The notes: generated by a model from the letters alone, not told the origin. 64,000 nt of DNA from Bradyrhizobium sp. CCGB01 (GCF_024199795.1 NZ_JANADK010000001.1:6014001-6078000), one strand, 5' to 3'; numbered from the stretch's first letter, positions 1 to 8,819 are shown. Made by a program: numbers and translations.

Positions 1-552
1 CGCGAGCCGGTTGTCGGCATCGCCCGCCTTGGTGGTGCAGGACGAGATCGCGAGTGCGACAAGCTGCATCGCCTTGCCGCAGAGATAGAGCTCGCGCTCA
101 GGCCCCTGGATCGGACAGTTGTTGATCTGGAACACCAGCGCCTGCAGATCCCGGCCGGCGGGACAGGAGGCCAGCTGCGCGCCGCTGGCGCCCTTGCTGT
201 CGATCGCTTCGAAGGAGCGGTCGAGCGCGTTCGTCATCGCGGCGCCGAGCACGCTTTCGTTCATCTGCACGATCAGATAGCGGATCGGCACGTTGGCGGC
301 GAAGACCTGGTCGCGCTCGGTCTCCGCCGAGCTGCGGATCAACAGAACGGCCGGCCCGCAGACCTCGCGCTCGCGCCCGCCGCCGACGCTGATCTGAAGA
401 CGGCCGCTGAGCAACACCACCGTCTTGATGCCCGCGGTGAGCGCCGTATTGACCCGCTTGGGCTGCTCGAAGCGGTTGATACCGGCGGACAGGATCATCG
501 CGCCGGCAAGCATCTGGAGCCGCTCGTTCCCGCGGCCCGCCTCCCCCGCCAT
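1..552 (-). CDS. AraC-type transcriptional regulator, N-terminal part (cut by window edge)
   Basis: An open frame of 184 codons runs from ATG at 552 off the left edge without a stop. A GTG five codons upstream (567) is an alternative start. The visible part resembles the effector-binding N-terminal half of AraC-family regulators: an opening that runs MLAGAMILSAGINRFE, then a beta-rich stretch with LLSGRLQISVGG and VPIRYLIVQM. The helix-turn-helix half would lie outside the window, so the family call rests on the sensor-like half alone. The ORF reads cleanly in one frame with bradyrhizobial codon use, so I believe it is a real gene. What it regulates cannot be told from here. Confidence 0.55.
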   Translation of the reverse strand, partial: MAGEAGRGNERLQMLAGAMILSAGINRFEQPKRVNTALTAGIKTVVLLSGRLQISVGGGREREVCGPAVLLIRSSAETERDQVFAANVPIRYLIVQMNESVLGAAMTNALDRSFEAIDSKGASGAQLASCPAGRDLQALVFQINNCPIQGPERELYLCGKAMQLVALAISSCTTKAGDADNRLA

Positions 553-1178
553 CGTTCGTGTGGTCACCCGTTATTCGTCCGTCAAAAATCCTTCGGTCCC
601 TTCTACGGAGACCAGGCGGCGCACGAAAGTGGCGCAAATCAGAATCGCTCAAAACTGAATCGATCAAGAGAGCAGACCCCGACTCTGCACTGAAGTGCAT
701 ACTCCAAGAGCGCGGCAAACTTGGTCCCAGAAAACTGCGAAGCGACTTCAACCTTTAAGCCCCGGCCAACGCGGTGTTCATGAGACAGGCATCAGATGAT
801 TTGCGAGTACGCGTTGCAGGACGGCCGACGACTGGGAACGCGCCGGGTCACAAGCATCGACACCCCTTTTGTGGATCAGCTCTTCGATAAGCTCCTCTTC
901 AAAGAGGTGTTACGAGCGGTCTTCATAGCGCGATTGGCTGCCGTACGTCGCCATGGCGGCACGACCGAAGCAAGCACATCAGGGCTCACGGAAAATGGTC
1001 GTGAACAGCGGCCATGGCGCACGATCTGCGCGATGATGACGAAGCCAAGCAAGATGCGCAAATGACGCGCATCAAGGGCCGAGCAAGACAAGCGAAAGGA
1101 AAGTGAACGCTTGTCAGAATGAAAACGCTCGACTTGTCAGAATGAAAAGAACTTGACGCACTAAGCTATTGAAATCAT
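553..1178. other. Gene-poor gap with a short direct repeat
   Basis: About 630 bases lie between the AraC-type gene and tRNA-Gly. Short open frames exist on both strands, but none has a convincing ribosome binding site or recognisable protein. The one structured element is a 16-nt direct repeat near the tRNA, listed separately. The gap could be a decayed gene or mobile-element remnant beside the tRNA; nothing seen proves that. Confidence 0.4.
1110..1148. repeat. Two direct copies of a 16-nt motif, 23-bp period
   Basis: CTTGTCAGAATGAAAA occurs at 1110-1125 and again at 1133-1148, so the copies start 23 bp apart, about two helical turns. They lie 30-70 bp downstream of the 3' end of tRNA-Gly. 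The spacing would suit a dimeric DNA-binding site, but an integration scar beside the tRNA is equally possible. Confidence 0.7.
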
Positions 1179-1252
1179 TGGAGCGGGTGAAGGGAATCGA
1201 ACCCTCGTATTCAGCTTGGAAGGCTGCTGCTCTACCATTGAGCTACACCCGC
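1179..1252 (-). tRNA. tRNA-Gly (anticodon TCC)
   Basis: The reverse complement folds as a standard cloverleaf: acceptor GCGGGTG pairing with CACCCGC, D-loop with AGCTCAATGGTAGAGCA, anticodon loop CTTCCAA with TCC, and the T-loop GGTTCGATTCC. The 3' CCA is encoded in the DNA (complement of TGG at 1179-1181). TCC reads GGA and GGG glycine codons. Confidence 0.95.
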
Positions 1253-1351
1253 GTCGGGCGATCACCTAACACGCCCGGGCGGCAGTCTCAACTGCTCAGG
1301 ACCGGTCTTTCCCGCCTCGCGGACAGGCCTGTTCCCGCCTCCGGCGCCCCC

Positions 1352-1381
1352 CTTAACGGCGGCAGGGTTTGCCCCTATATT
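1352..1381 (+). promoter_or_regulatory. Candidate housekeeping promoter for rreB
   Basis: CTTAAC at 1352-1357 and TATATT at 1376-1381 are 18 bp apart, resembling an alphaproteobacterial -35/-10 pair (CTTGAC/TATAAT-like). Transcription from about 1388-1391 to the terminator near 1555 would give an RNA of about 165 nt, the size published for rreB mRNA. Confidence 0.5.
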
Positions 1382-1416
1382 GAGGTTTCCCGAAACCAAC
1401 GAAAGGAGGTGATCCA

Positions 1417-1461
1417 GTGTCTTTTACCAAGCGCTGTCACCTCGCTGGGATCGCCCGCTGA
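1417..1461 (+). CDS. rreB: rreB, 14-residue peptide on a small mRNA with a 17-nt Shine-Dalgarno
   Basis: GTG at 1417 opens a 14-codon frame, MSFTKRCHLAGIAR, ending in TGA at 1459-1461. It is preceded and overlapped by GAAAGGAGGTGATCCAG (1401-1417), which is complementary over 17 nt to the 3' end of 16S rRNA. This matches rreB, reported from Bradyrhizobium as a small mRNA of about 165 nt with GTG start, 14 codons and an extended Shine-Dalgarno that impedes its own translation. A promoter-like pair upstream and a GC-rich terminator downstream fit the transcript size. The peptide has no known enzymatic role; the published view is control of expression at the ribosome. It is far below usual ORF length cut-offs and is easily missed by gene callers. 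Confidence 0.88.
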   Translation: MSFTKRCHLAGIAR

Positions 1462-1520
1462 GCTTTAAGTAGGGCTTGGCATCGGGGCGCTCTCAGCCCT
1501 GGACCAGCGAGCAAGAAATC

Positions 1521-1556
1521 GGGCGCGACGGGGCCTTCCCCGCCGCGCCTTTTTCA
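1521..1556 (+). terminator. Rho-independent terminator of rreB
   Basis: GGCGCG-A-CGGGG pairs with CCCCG-C-CGCGCC around a short CTT-containing loop, with one A/C mismatch, and is followed by TTTTT. On the plus strand it ends the rreB transcript just before the convergent histidine kinase gene. Confidence 0.8.
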
Positions 1557-1570
1557 TGAAGTCCGCGCCG

Positions 1571-3985
1571 TCAGGCCGGTGGCTCGCCCGCAAGCACCTC
1601 GCGAATTTTCTGCGACAGCTCCGACTTCCGGTAGGGCTTCCCGAGCAGAGCCACGCCGGGATCGAGATGCCCTTCATGGACGATGGTGTCGTCGGTGTAG
1701 CCGGAGGTGTAGAGCACCCTCACCCCGGGGCGGCGAATCCGGACCGCGTCGGCCAATTCGCGCCCGTTCATGCCGCCGGGCATGATGATGTCCGTGAACA
1801 GCAGATCGAATTTGGCGCCCTGGTCGACCAGCGCAAGCGCGGCTGCGCCGTCGCCGGCGGCGAGCGTGCGATAGCCGAGGGTGCCGAGCTGGGCGATGAC
1901 ATAGCCCTGCACCAGCGGATCGTCCTCGACCACGAGGATCGTCTCGTGCCCGCGCGCCGCCGCGAGCGCCTGAACCGGTGCCGTCCTGTCCGGCGCCTCG
2001 CCCTCCGAGCGCGGCAGGAACAGCCGCATGACCGTGCCGTGGCCCTCTTCGCTCTCGATGGCGACAGTGCCGCCGGTCTGGCGGACGAAGCCGTAGACCA
2101 TGCTCAGCCCGAGCCCGGTGCCGCGACCGACGCCCTTGGTGGTGAAGAACGGCTCGAACACCCGCTCGCGGATATCGGCGGGAATGCCGTGGCCGGTGTC
2201 GGTGACCGCGACCATCACGAAGGCGCCGTGCATGACATCGCCGTCGCCGGCCCCGCTGGCGCCGTTGAGGTCGCGGTTCGCGGTCTCGAGCGTGAGCCTG
2301 CCGCCCCCCGGCATCGCGTCACGGGCGTTGACGGCGAGATTGACGATCGCGGACGAGAGCTGCGATGGATCCGCCATCGCGAACCAGGCGTCGTCCGCGA
2401 GCCGGGTCACGATCTCGATATGCTCGCCGAGGATCGGCTTCAGCAGCTTCGCCGTCTCGATCACAAGTGCATTGACGTCGATCTCGCGCGGCTCGAGCGG
2501 CTGGCGGCGCGCGAAGGTCAGCAGTTGCGAGGTGATCTCCGCGCCGCGCGCGGCCGCATCGTCGATCAGCTGCGCGATCGCGGCGAACTCGGGCTTGTCC
2601 GCAAGCCCCTCCTGGACGATCTCGATGGTGCCGGTGATCACCGTGAGGACGTTGTTGAAGTCGTGCGCGACGCCGCCGGTGAGCTGGCCGATCGCGTCCA
2701 TCTTCTGGGATTGGCGCAGCCGCTCCTGGGTCTCGTGCTGCACGGTGAGGTCGGTGGCCGACCCGCGATAGCCCATGAAGGCTCCGTCGGCGTCGAACAC
2801 CGGGTGACCGTTGACGCTGAAATGGCGTACGCGTCCGGCCGTATCGCGGCCACGATACTCGAACTTCCGGAACGGCTCGTGGCGGTCGAGCGTCGCATTG
2901 TGCGCGCGCCATTTCTCCGGCTCGGCGTCGCGGTCGAAGGCGCCATCGGACCTGCGCTTGCCGATCAGGGCCGCACGGTCCATGCCGAAGGCACCGACCC
3001 GCTCCGAGATGTAGGTGAACAGGTGATCCGGTCCGGTCTCCCAGAACCAGTCGGAGGCGGTCTCGGCATAGTCGCGGAAACGCTGCTCGCTCGCGCGCGC
3101 GTCCTCTTCGGCGCGCCGGCGGATCTTCAGGTCGCGCTCCAGATTCGCATTGGCCTCGCGCAGCTCGCCATAGCCCCGCCCGAGGTTCGCGCACATGGCG
3201 TTAAAGGCGTCGATCACCTTGTCCAGCTCGTCGGGATCGTTGGGCGGCCGGCGCTCGAGCTGCAAAGGCGGCGGCGGCCGCGCCAGGCTGTATTTGCTGA
3301 CGAACTCGGCGATGGCGACGAGATGCCGCGTCACCAGCAGGTGGAACATGTAGATGATGAACAACGAGACGAGAAAGGTCTTCGCTGCCTGGCTTGCCAG
3401 GATGATCAGGGCCCGGTTCAGCAATTGCTGATAGACCTCGCTCAGCGTCGCCTCGACATGGAGCACGCCGATCGGGCGTGCCGTCCCCTGGACGCTGTAG
3501 TTCAGCGGGTAGTCGCGTGTCACCGCCGAGCGGGTGCCCTTCTCGCCGACCGCGACCCGGATCGGATTGGGACGATCGGCGATCTCGCGCACCTCGGCGG
3601 CGCGGATGTCCGGCAGCCGCAGGATGCCTTCGAGCTGGAGCTTGAGCTGGTTCTGGTCGAGATTCCACAGGCTCTCGCCGAGGCTGCCGGTCGAGCTGCG
3701 GCCGATCTCGTCGAGCCGCGTATCGATGAGCCCGACCTCGCGGTGGTAGTCGAGATAGAGCTGAAGCGCGGTCAGCATCAGCGTGACGATCGAGGAGAAC
3801 AGCAGCACCGCGGCCAGCAGGCGCGGTCCAACGCCGCTGCGCAACCAGTCGAAGATCCGCGACAGCAGTGTCCCGGTCATCGCTGGCGCAAGTGCGGGGC
3901 CGATCCCGCTCAAATCCTGCTTCGCGGCCGCCGGGGCAACGGCACGGCGGCTGCGCTTGGAGTCCTCGTCGCCTGCATTGCCCAT
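1571..3985 (-). CDS. Hybrid sensor histidine kinase with PAS and C-terminal receiver
   Basis: Membrane sensor kinase of 804 residues from ATG at 3985. Two membrane spans (about 55-77 and 193-216) bracket a periplasmic domain of about 115 residues. A HAMP-like linker and coiled coil follow, then a PAS domain (about 300-415), the dimerisation box with phosphorylated His about 441 in VAHDFNN, the N box (NLAVNARDAM), G boxes (DTGHG, GTGLGLS) and a receiver whose acceptor Asp is about 732 in LLFTDIIMPG. The kinase resembles the HWE-unlike hybrid kinases common in rhizobia; the receiver would act as a phosphate sink or relay. Start choice is uncertain: the frame extends upstream to a TTG at 4153, and ATG at 3880 is also possible; 3985 has a GGGGA ahead of it. 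No cognate regulator is adjacent, so the signal and output are unknown. Confidence 0.88.
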   Translation of the reverse strand: MGNAGDEDSKRSRRAVAPAAAKQDLSGIGPALAPAMTGTLLSRIFDWLRSGVGPRLLAAVLLFSSIVTLMLTALQLYLDYHREVGLIDTRLDEIGRSSTGSLGESLWNLDQNQLKLQLEGILRLPDIRAAEVREIADRPNPIRVAVGEKGTRSAVTRDYPLNYSVQGTARPIGVLHVEATLSEVYQQLLNRALIILASQAAKTFLVSLFIIYMFHLLVTRHLVAIAEFVSKYSLARPPPPLQLERRPPNDPDELDKVIDAFNAMCANLGRGYGELREANANLERDLKIRRRAEEDARASEQRFRDYAETASDWFWETGPDHLFTYISERVGAFGMDRAALIGKRRSDGAFDRDAEPEKWRAHNATLDRHEPFRKFEYRGRDTAGRVRHFSVNGHPVFDADGAFMGYRGSATDLTVQHETQERLRQSQKMDAIGQLTGGVAHDFNNVLTVITGTIEIVQEGLADKPEFAAIAQLIDDAAARGAEITSQLLTFARRQPLEPREIDVNALVIETAKLLKPILGEHIEIVTRLADDAWFAMADPSQLSSAIVNLAVNARDAMPGGGRLTLETANRDLNGASGAGDGDVMHGAFVMVAVTDTGHGIPADIRERVFEPFFTTKGVGRGTGLGLSMVYGFVRQTGGTVAIESEEGHGTVMRLFLPRSEGEAPDRTAPVQALAAARGHETILVVEDDPLVQGYVIAQLGTLGYRTLAAGDGAAALALVDQGAKFDLLFTDIIMPGGMNGRELADAVRIRRPGVRVLYTSGYTDDTIVHEGHLDPGVALLGKPYRKSELSQKIREVLAGEPPA

Positions 3986-4303
3986 GCACCACGTCCCCGG
4001 AATGGCGACACCCTGCTCCGGACGGCCGGTCGCGGCCGCGAGCAATTCGACAGTTGAGATTCTCTCTTCACGCGACTTGCGTGATGATCCTGCCGGCCCA
4101 TGGGCGCCTTGGCGGGGTCTTATCTTGCGCCCAGCAGCAGGATTCTCGCGCAAACTATCACTTCACGTCCTGGAATGACATTGGGTAAAGTCCTGCATGA
4201 CGGGGGCGCGGTGAGCGCTGCGGCCGCCACAGGCGCCACCACCGGTAGATCGCGCGGGCATCAGAATCCAGTGGTAGCAACAAACGATCGAAGGAGACGC
4301 CTC

Positions 4304-5017
4304 ATGTGGCGGATCATCGTCGCCTGCCTGGCATTGCTCGCAGCCGGTCCGTCACCGGCGCAGGAGCTGATCCGACTGGCGCGGATCGCCGACATCCCCG
4401 ATCAATATGTCGGCGGCGAGATGCTGCGGGCCGTCTACGCCAAGCTGAACATCAAGCTGGAGTTCGAGGACGTCCCCGGCAAGCGCGCGCTGGCACTGTC
4501 GAGCGCCGGCGAGGTCGACGGCGAGATCCAGCGGATCGGAACGCTCTCCCGCGACTACCCGACGCTGATTCAGGTCACGCCGGCGATCAACTATATCGAG
4601 CCGGCGGTCTTCGCGACGAAACTCCGTTTCGACGTCGATGGCTGGAATTCGATCAAAGACTACAGCATCGGCATCGTCCGCGGCGTCGGCTCCTCGGAAG
4701 CCGGCACGCGCGGCATGGCCCGCGTCACGGCGACCACGAGCCTCGAGAACATGGTCAGGATGCTCGACGCCGACCGTTTCGACGTGATGGTCACCGACCT
4801 CTTCAGCGGGCTCGTCGCGGTGAGGAAACTCGATCTGCAGGCCAGGATCCACCCGCTCTCGCCGCCGCTGGAGCGCATCCACATCTACCACTATCTGCAC
4901 GAACGGCATCGCGATCTGGTGCCGAAGGTCGGCACGGTGATCGCGCAGATGGAAGCGAGCGGCGAGCTGGCAACGCTGCGCGAGGCGCTGGTCAAACGGG
5001 TCCTGAGCGCGCAGTGA
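4304..5017 (+). CDS. Periplasmic solute-binding-like protein (SBP family 3 type)
   Basis: A 237-residue protein starting at ATG 4304 behind a good AAGGAG. Residues 1-19 form a signal peptide ending PSPAQ. The mature part has the look of bacterial extracellular solute-binding family 3 proteins (PADIPDQYVGGEMLR-like opening, a VGxxxG-type IGIVRGVGSSEAG segment and a hinge-like DVMVTDLFSGLVAV region), at the usual length. No permease or ATPase gene lies beside it, so it may be an orphan binding protein or the sensing partner of another system. Its divergent neighbour is the hybrid histidine kinase; a joint sensing role is possible but is only an inference from position. Confidence 0.75.
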   Translation: MWRIIVACLALLAAGPSPAQELIRLARIADIPDQYVGGEMLRAVYAKLNIKLEFEDVPGKRALALSSAGEVDGEIQRIGTLSRDYPTLIQVTPAINYIEPAVFATKLRFDVDGWNSIKDYSIGIVRGVGSSEAGTRGMARVTATTSLENMVRMLDADRFDVMVTDLFSGLVAVRKLDLQARIHPLSPPLERIHIYHYLHERHRDLVPKVGTVIAQMEASGELATLREALVKRVLSAQ

Positions 5018-5028
5018 CCTCGCCGGGC

Positions 5029-5232
5029 TCAGCTCGCACGCAGCCGCTCACGCAGGGCAACGGCGGCAATCAGCAGGCCGATGCACCAGGCCATGGCGGC
5101 GCGCGGCGGATCATCGCCGAGGAGGACCGTGAAGATGCTGGCGAACAGGCACGGGGCGATCACCTTGCTGGACCGGCTCGCGAGCGAGAGCAGGAACGGC
5201 ATCGTGGCGATCAATATGTGAAGCACGCTCAT
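5029..5232 (-). CDS. Small two-span membrane protein, unknown function
   Basis: A 67-residue hydrophobic protein with one span at about residues 4-20 and a second at about 46-62, separated by a short loop containing LGDDPPR. ATG at 5232 is preceded by GGGGTG. I do not recognise a family. The gene ends just after the convergent binding-protein gene and lies 28 bp downstream of another small minus-strand gene, so the two may be co-transcribed. Confidence 0.5.
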   Translation of the reverse strand: MSVLHILIATMPFLLSLASRSSKVIAPCLFASIFTVLLGDDPPRAAMAWCIGLLIAAVALRERLRAS

Positions 5233-5260
5233 TGTCGCACCCCGGTTCGCCGCGCAGGGC

Positions 5261-5440
5261 TCAGAAGCCGCAGACGTTCAGTGCGCGCGGCTGCTTGCCG
5301 CGGCGGCTTTCGACGATCCGCTCGCCGCCGTTCTCGACCGAGCTGCCGTAATAGCGGTGATGGCCGCTCTGGTCGTGCAGATCGGCAGGCACCGATTGTG
5401 CCGCCCGACGCGCATCGCAGATGATCTTGATGGTCGACAT
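5261..5440 (-). CDS. Small conserved-looking protein, 59 residues
   Basis: ATG at 5440 follows a clear GGAGG eight bases upstream. The frame encodes 59 residues with an ordered start (MSTIKIICDARRAAQS) and a polar middle with HDQSGHHRYYGSSVENGGER. There is no signal peptide or membrane span, so it is probably cytoplasmic. It has the feel of the short proteins of unknown function common in Bradyrhizobium. The strong ribosome binding site and codon use support it as real despite its size. Confidence 0.65.
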   Translation of the reverse strand: MSTIKIICDARRAAQSVPADLHDQSGHHRYYGSSVENGGERIVESRRGKQPRALNVCGF

Positions 5441-5644
5441 GGCCGCCTCCGAATTGCTTCATTATTCTCAGTGGCCATCAGTCGCGCCGGTTTCGGGCCG
5501 CGTTCACACTTTTGGGCCGCAATCGGGTTTCAGAACGGTTTCGTCGCCGCTCCCGCCACGCAATATTTTACGCGCCGCCATTGTCGGGAGCGGTTGGGGT
5601 GATACGTCCTTTGGGGCGCGCGCAGCAAAATCAACGAGGTAATG

Positions 5645-6019
5645 ATGCTCTACGCCATCCTGGCCTATCACGTGGAAGACGAGATCCTGTCCTGGACTCC
5701 GGAGAAGGACGCCGCGGTCGTGGCGAAAGTCATCGAGGTTCAGGAGCCGCTCCGGGCAAGCGGGCACCTCGGGCCGGCCGCCCGCCTGGATGAGACCCGA
5801 AAGGCCCGCACCCTGCGCGGTCCCGGCGCGGGCATCGTGCTGGACGGCCCGTTTGCCGAGACCAAGGAGCAGCTTCTGGGCTTCCACCTTGTGGAATACG
5901 ACACGGATGAGGAGGCGATCGCGGCGGCGCGGAAGCTGCGCGAGGTCAATCCGAGCGCGGTCTACGAAATCCGCCCGGTCAAGCTTTACGTGCCGGCCGA
6001 CGGGTTCGGCGCGACATAG
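5645..6019 (+). CDS. YCII-domain protein (YciI-like)
   Basis: A 124-residue protein beginning MLYAILAYHVEDE; the preceding ATG (5642) is too close to the GAGG ribosome site, so 5645 is preferred. It shows the YCII/DGPF pattern: a beta-alpha opening, the central LDGPFAETKEQLLGFHLVE, and a C-terminal alpha-beta unit ending in YEIRPVK. YCII-related proteins have a ferredoxin-like dimeric fold. Some members are linked to extracytoplasmic sigma factors or act as small enzymes; neither a sigma factor nor another hint is adjacent here, so the role is open. Confidence 0.85.
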   Translation: MLYAILAYHVEDEILSWTPEKDAAVVAKVIEVQEPLRASGHLGPAARLDETRKARTLRGPGAGIVLDGPFAETKEQLLGFHLVEYDTDEEAIAAARKLREVNPSAVYEIRPVKLYVPADGFGAT

Positions 6020-6579
6020 AAGCGCTGGATCAGGAGCCCGCCGAAGGCGATGAACCACACGAAGGGCGCGACATGCGGCGCGAAGGCCGCAACGATCGTG
6101 CCCGGGATGAACACCAGCAGCGGAAACAGCGACGCCATGAGCTCCTGGCTCCAGCCGCCAAGAATCCTCCGCCACAGCCAGGCATTGAGGCCGGCGATCG
6201 CAGTCAGGTGCAGGCCGTAGAGCACCGCGACCGCGCTGCTCATGCCGTAATTGGTGTAGAGGCCGTTGGTGACAGGCAGCAGCACGATCGACAGCAGGAA
6301 GAACAGGTTGAGGATCACCATGCCGCGGCTGCCTACGGGCTGGCGCGCCAGCCGCCGGTGATGGCTGATCCAGAACACACCGGCGATGATGAAGCTGAGC
6401 GCAAAGCCGGCAAGCTTGCCGGAATAGACCCGCGCGAGATCATTCCAGTCCGGCGCGCTGGTGAACACCGCCGCCTTCGGCAGGTCGTAGGCGAGCAGCG
6501 TCATGGCGACGCCAAAGATGGTGTTGCTGAGCGATTCCAGCCGTCGCATCTCGAACTGGTCGGGCTTGAGCTCGGTCAT
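5986..6579 (-). CDS. TMEM175/DUF1211-family membrane protein
   Basis: A 197-residue integral membrane protein with about six spans and the family hallmark near the N terminus: RLESLSNTIFGVAMTLLAYDL-like helix one, in which the usual FSD is LSN here. Bacterial TMEM175 proteins are potassium-permeable channels; a substituted FSD motif makes channel function here uncertain. ATG at 6579 (MTELKPDQFEMRR) was chosen because an upstream GTG at 6636 would add a non-conserved polar tail. Its last 34 bases overlap the 3' end of the convergent YCII gene. Confidence 0.8.
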   Translation of the reverse strand: MTELKPDQFEMRRLESLSNTIFGVAMTLLAYDLPKAAVFTSAPDWNDLARVYSGKLAGFALSFIIAGVFWISHHRRLARQPVGSRGMVILNLFFLLSIVLLPVTNGLYTNYGMSSAVAVLYGLHLTAIAGLNAWLWRRILGGWSQELMASLFPLLVFIPGTIVAAFAPHVAPFVWFIAFGGLLIQRFYVAPNPSAGT

Positions 6580-6705
6580 GCCGGGTGCGCTTTTCGGGCT
6601 GGAACTTTGGGCCGTCTTGTCCCTAGGTCTTAACACCGGTTCCGTCCAGCCGCATTGCGATTCGTGCCGGGATCGCCGATTCTCACCCTTTCACCGGGGC
6701 GATTC

Positions 6706-8763
6706 GTGGCGACATATCTGGACACGCTCAATGCGGAGCAGCGCCGCGCCGTGGAGCATGGCGTGGCCGACGGTGCGACCGTGGGCGCCCCCCTGCTCGT
6801 CATCGCCGGCGCCGGCTCCGGCAAGACCAACACGCTGGCCCACCGTGTCGCGCATCTGATCGTCGCCGGCGCCGATCCCCGCCGCATCCTGCTGATGACG
6901 TTCTCCCGCCGCGCCGCGTCCGAGATGGCCGGCCGCGTCGAACGCATTTCCCGAAAGGTACTCGGCGAGAACAACGCCGCGATCATGCGCGACGCCCTCA
7001 CCTGGGCCGGCACCTTCCACGGCATCGGCGCGCGACTGCTGCGCGAATATGCGGAGCGGATCGGCGTCGATCCCGCCTTCACCATCCACGACCGCGAGGA
7101 TTCCGCCGACCTGATGAACCTGGTCCGGCACGAGCGCGGCCTGTCGAAAACCGAGAGCCGCTTTCCGGCCAAGGGCACCTGCCTGTCGATCTACTCGCGC
7201 TGCGTCAATGCCGAGATGGAGATCGAGAAGGTGCTGGGGGCGCACTATCCCTGGTGCGCGGGCTGGGCCGCCGAGCTGAAAGGCCTGTTCGCGGCCTATG
7301 TCGAAGCCAAACAGGCCCAGCACGTGCTCGATTACGACGACCTCCTGCTCTACTGGTCGCAGATGATGAGCGATGCGCTGATCGCCGAAGAGATCGGCGG
7401 CCGCTTCGATCACGTGCTGGTCGACGAATATCAGGACACCAACCGCCTGCAGTCCTCGATCCTCTTGGCGCTGAAGCCGGATGGACGCGGCCTCACCGTG
7501 GTCGGCGACGACGCGCAGTCGATCTATTCGTTCCGCGCCGCCACCGTGCGCAACATCCTGGACTTCCCGCAGAGCTTTTCGCCGCGCGCGGAAATGATCA
7601 CGCTCGACCGCAATTATCGCTCGACGCAACCCGTGCTGGCGGCGGCCAACGGCGTCATCGGGCTCGCGCGCGAGCGCTTCACCAAGAACCTCTGGACTGA
7701 CCGCAACGCTTCGCAGAAGCCGCAGCTCGTCACCGTGCACAATGAGGCCGACCAGGCGCGCTACATCGTCGAGGAAGTCTTGGCCAATCGCGAGCAAGGT
7801 GCCCTGCTCAAGCATCAGGCGGTGCTGTTCCGGACCTCCTCGCATTCCGGTCCGCTGGAGATCGAGCTGACCCGCCGCAACATCCCGTTCGTGAAGTTCG
7901 GCGGGCTCAAATTCCTCGACGCAGCGCACGTCAAGGACGTGCTGGCGCTGCTGCGCTTCGCCGAGAACCCACGCGATCGCGTCGCCGGCTTTCGCATCCT
8001 GCACCTGTTGCCAGGCATTGGCCCCGCGACCGCACAGCGCGTGCTCGATCAGATGGCGGAGAGCATGGACCCGCTGCACGCGCTCGGCCAGCTCCCGGTA
8101 CCGGCGCGCACCGGTGCAGACTGGACCGACTTCGTCCGCACGGTCGAAAATCTGCGCTACTCGGAATGGCCGGCGGATCTGGAGCGCGTGCGGCTCTGGT
8201 ACGAGCCGCATCTCGACCGCATCCACGAAGACTCCGAGACGCGCCGTGCCGATCTGATGCAGCTCGAGCAGATCGCGAGTGGCTATGCCTCGCGCGAGAA
8301 ATTCCTGACCGAGCTCACGCTCGACCCGCCGGATGCGACCAGCGACAAATCCGGGCCGCCGCTGCGCGACGAGGACTATCTGATCCTCTCCACCATCCAC
8401 TCCGCAAAAGGCCAGGAATGGAAGTCGGTGTTCGTGCTCAACGTGGTCGACGGCTGCATGCCCTCCGATCTCGGCGCCGGCACCAGCGCCGAGCTCGAGG
8501 AGGAGCGCCGCCTGCTCTATGTCGCGATGACCCGCGCCAAGGACGATCTGCACCTCGTCGTGCCCCAGCGCTTCTTCGTCCACGGCCAGGCCGCCAAGGG
8601 CGACCGCCACGTCTACGCCTCGCGCACCCGCTTCATCCCGGAATCCCTGGTCTATCTGTTCGAGCGCACCGCCTGGCCGAAGGCAGGCGCGGCCGGAGCG
8701 CGCACCGCCGCGCAAGGACCCAAGGTCGACATCGGCGCGCGGATGCGGGGGATGTGGCGGTAG
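6706..8763 (+). CDS. UvrD/Rep-type ATP-dependent DNA helicase
   Basis: An SF1A helicase of 685 residues from GTG at 6706 (a TTG at 6655 would add 17 residues). Motifs in order: Q-motif LNAEQRRAV (about 8-16), Walker A AGAGSGKT (34-41), TFSRRAASEM, the DEYQDTN box at about 239-245, VVGDDAQSIYSFR, and the C-terminal STIHSAKGQEWKSVF and LLYVAMTRAKDDLH motifs. These mark a 3'-5' translocase unwinding DNA in repair or replication. The length is close to Rep/UvrD, but it lacks an obvious nuclease domain. It is probably a paralogue of the housekeeping UvrD; the specific job is not clear from its neighbours. Confidence 0.93.
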   Translation: MATYLDTLNAEQRRAVEHGVADGATVGAPLLVIAGAGSGKTNTLAHRVAHLIVAGADPRRILLMTFSRRAASEMAGRVERISRKVLGENNAAIMRDALTWAGTFHGIGARLLREYAERIGVDPAFTIHDREDSADLMNLVRHERGLSKTESRFPAKGTCLSIYSRCVNAEMEIEKVLGAHYPWCAGWAAELKGLFAAYVEAKQAQHVLDYDDLLLYWSQMMSDALIAEEIGGRFDHVLVDEYQDTNRLQSSILLALKPDGRGLTVVGDDAQSIYSFRAATVRNILDFPQSFSPRAEMITLDRNYRSTQPVLAAANGVIGLARERFTKNLWTDRNASQKPQLVTVHNEADQARYIVEEVLANREQGALLKHQAVLFRTSSHSGPLEIELTRRNIPFVKFGGLKFLDAAHVKDVLALLRFAENPRDRVAGFRILHLLPGIGPATAQRVLDQMAESMDPLHALGQLPVPARTGADWTDFVRTVENLRYSEWPADLERVRLWYEPHLDRIHEDSETRRADLMQLEQIASGYASREKFLTELTLDPPDATSDKSGPPLRDEDYLILSTIHSAKGQEWKSVFVLNVVDGCMPSDLGAGTSAELEEERRLLYVAMTRAKDDLHLVVPQRFFVHGQAAKGDRHVYASRTRFIPESLVYLFERTAWPKAGAAGARTAAQGPKVDIGARMRGMWR

Positions 8764-8819
8764 ACACAAGAGGCTAATCTCGGGACCTGTCAGGATAGCT
8801 GGAACCACAGAGGTCCGGA

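Noticed and set aside
796..1065. An 89-codon frame in the gap before tRNA-Gly
   Set aside because: No ribosome site, no recognisable family, unlike local codon usage; a competing frame exists on the other strand.
1401..1417. Remnant of a 16S rRNA gene suggested by the anti-Shine-Dalgarno complement
   Set aside because: Only 17 nt match the reverse complement of the 16S 3' end and no other rRNA sequence is present. The published rreB Shine-Dalgarno explains it fully.
1556..4057. A plus-strand open frame of 833 codons opposite the hybrid kinase
   Set aside because: Low-complexity Arg/Asp/Gly/Ala translation with no motifs, while the minus frame has all kinase and receiver motifs.
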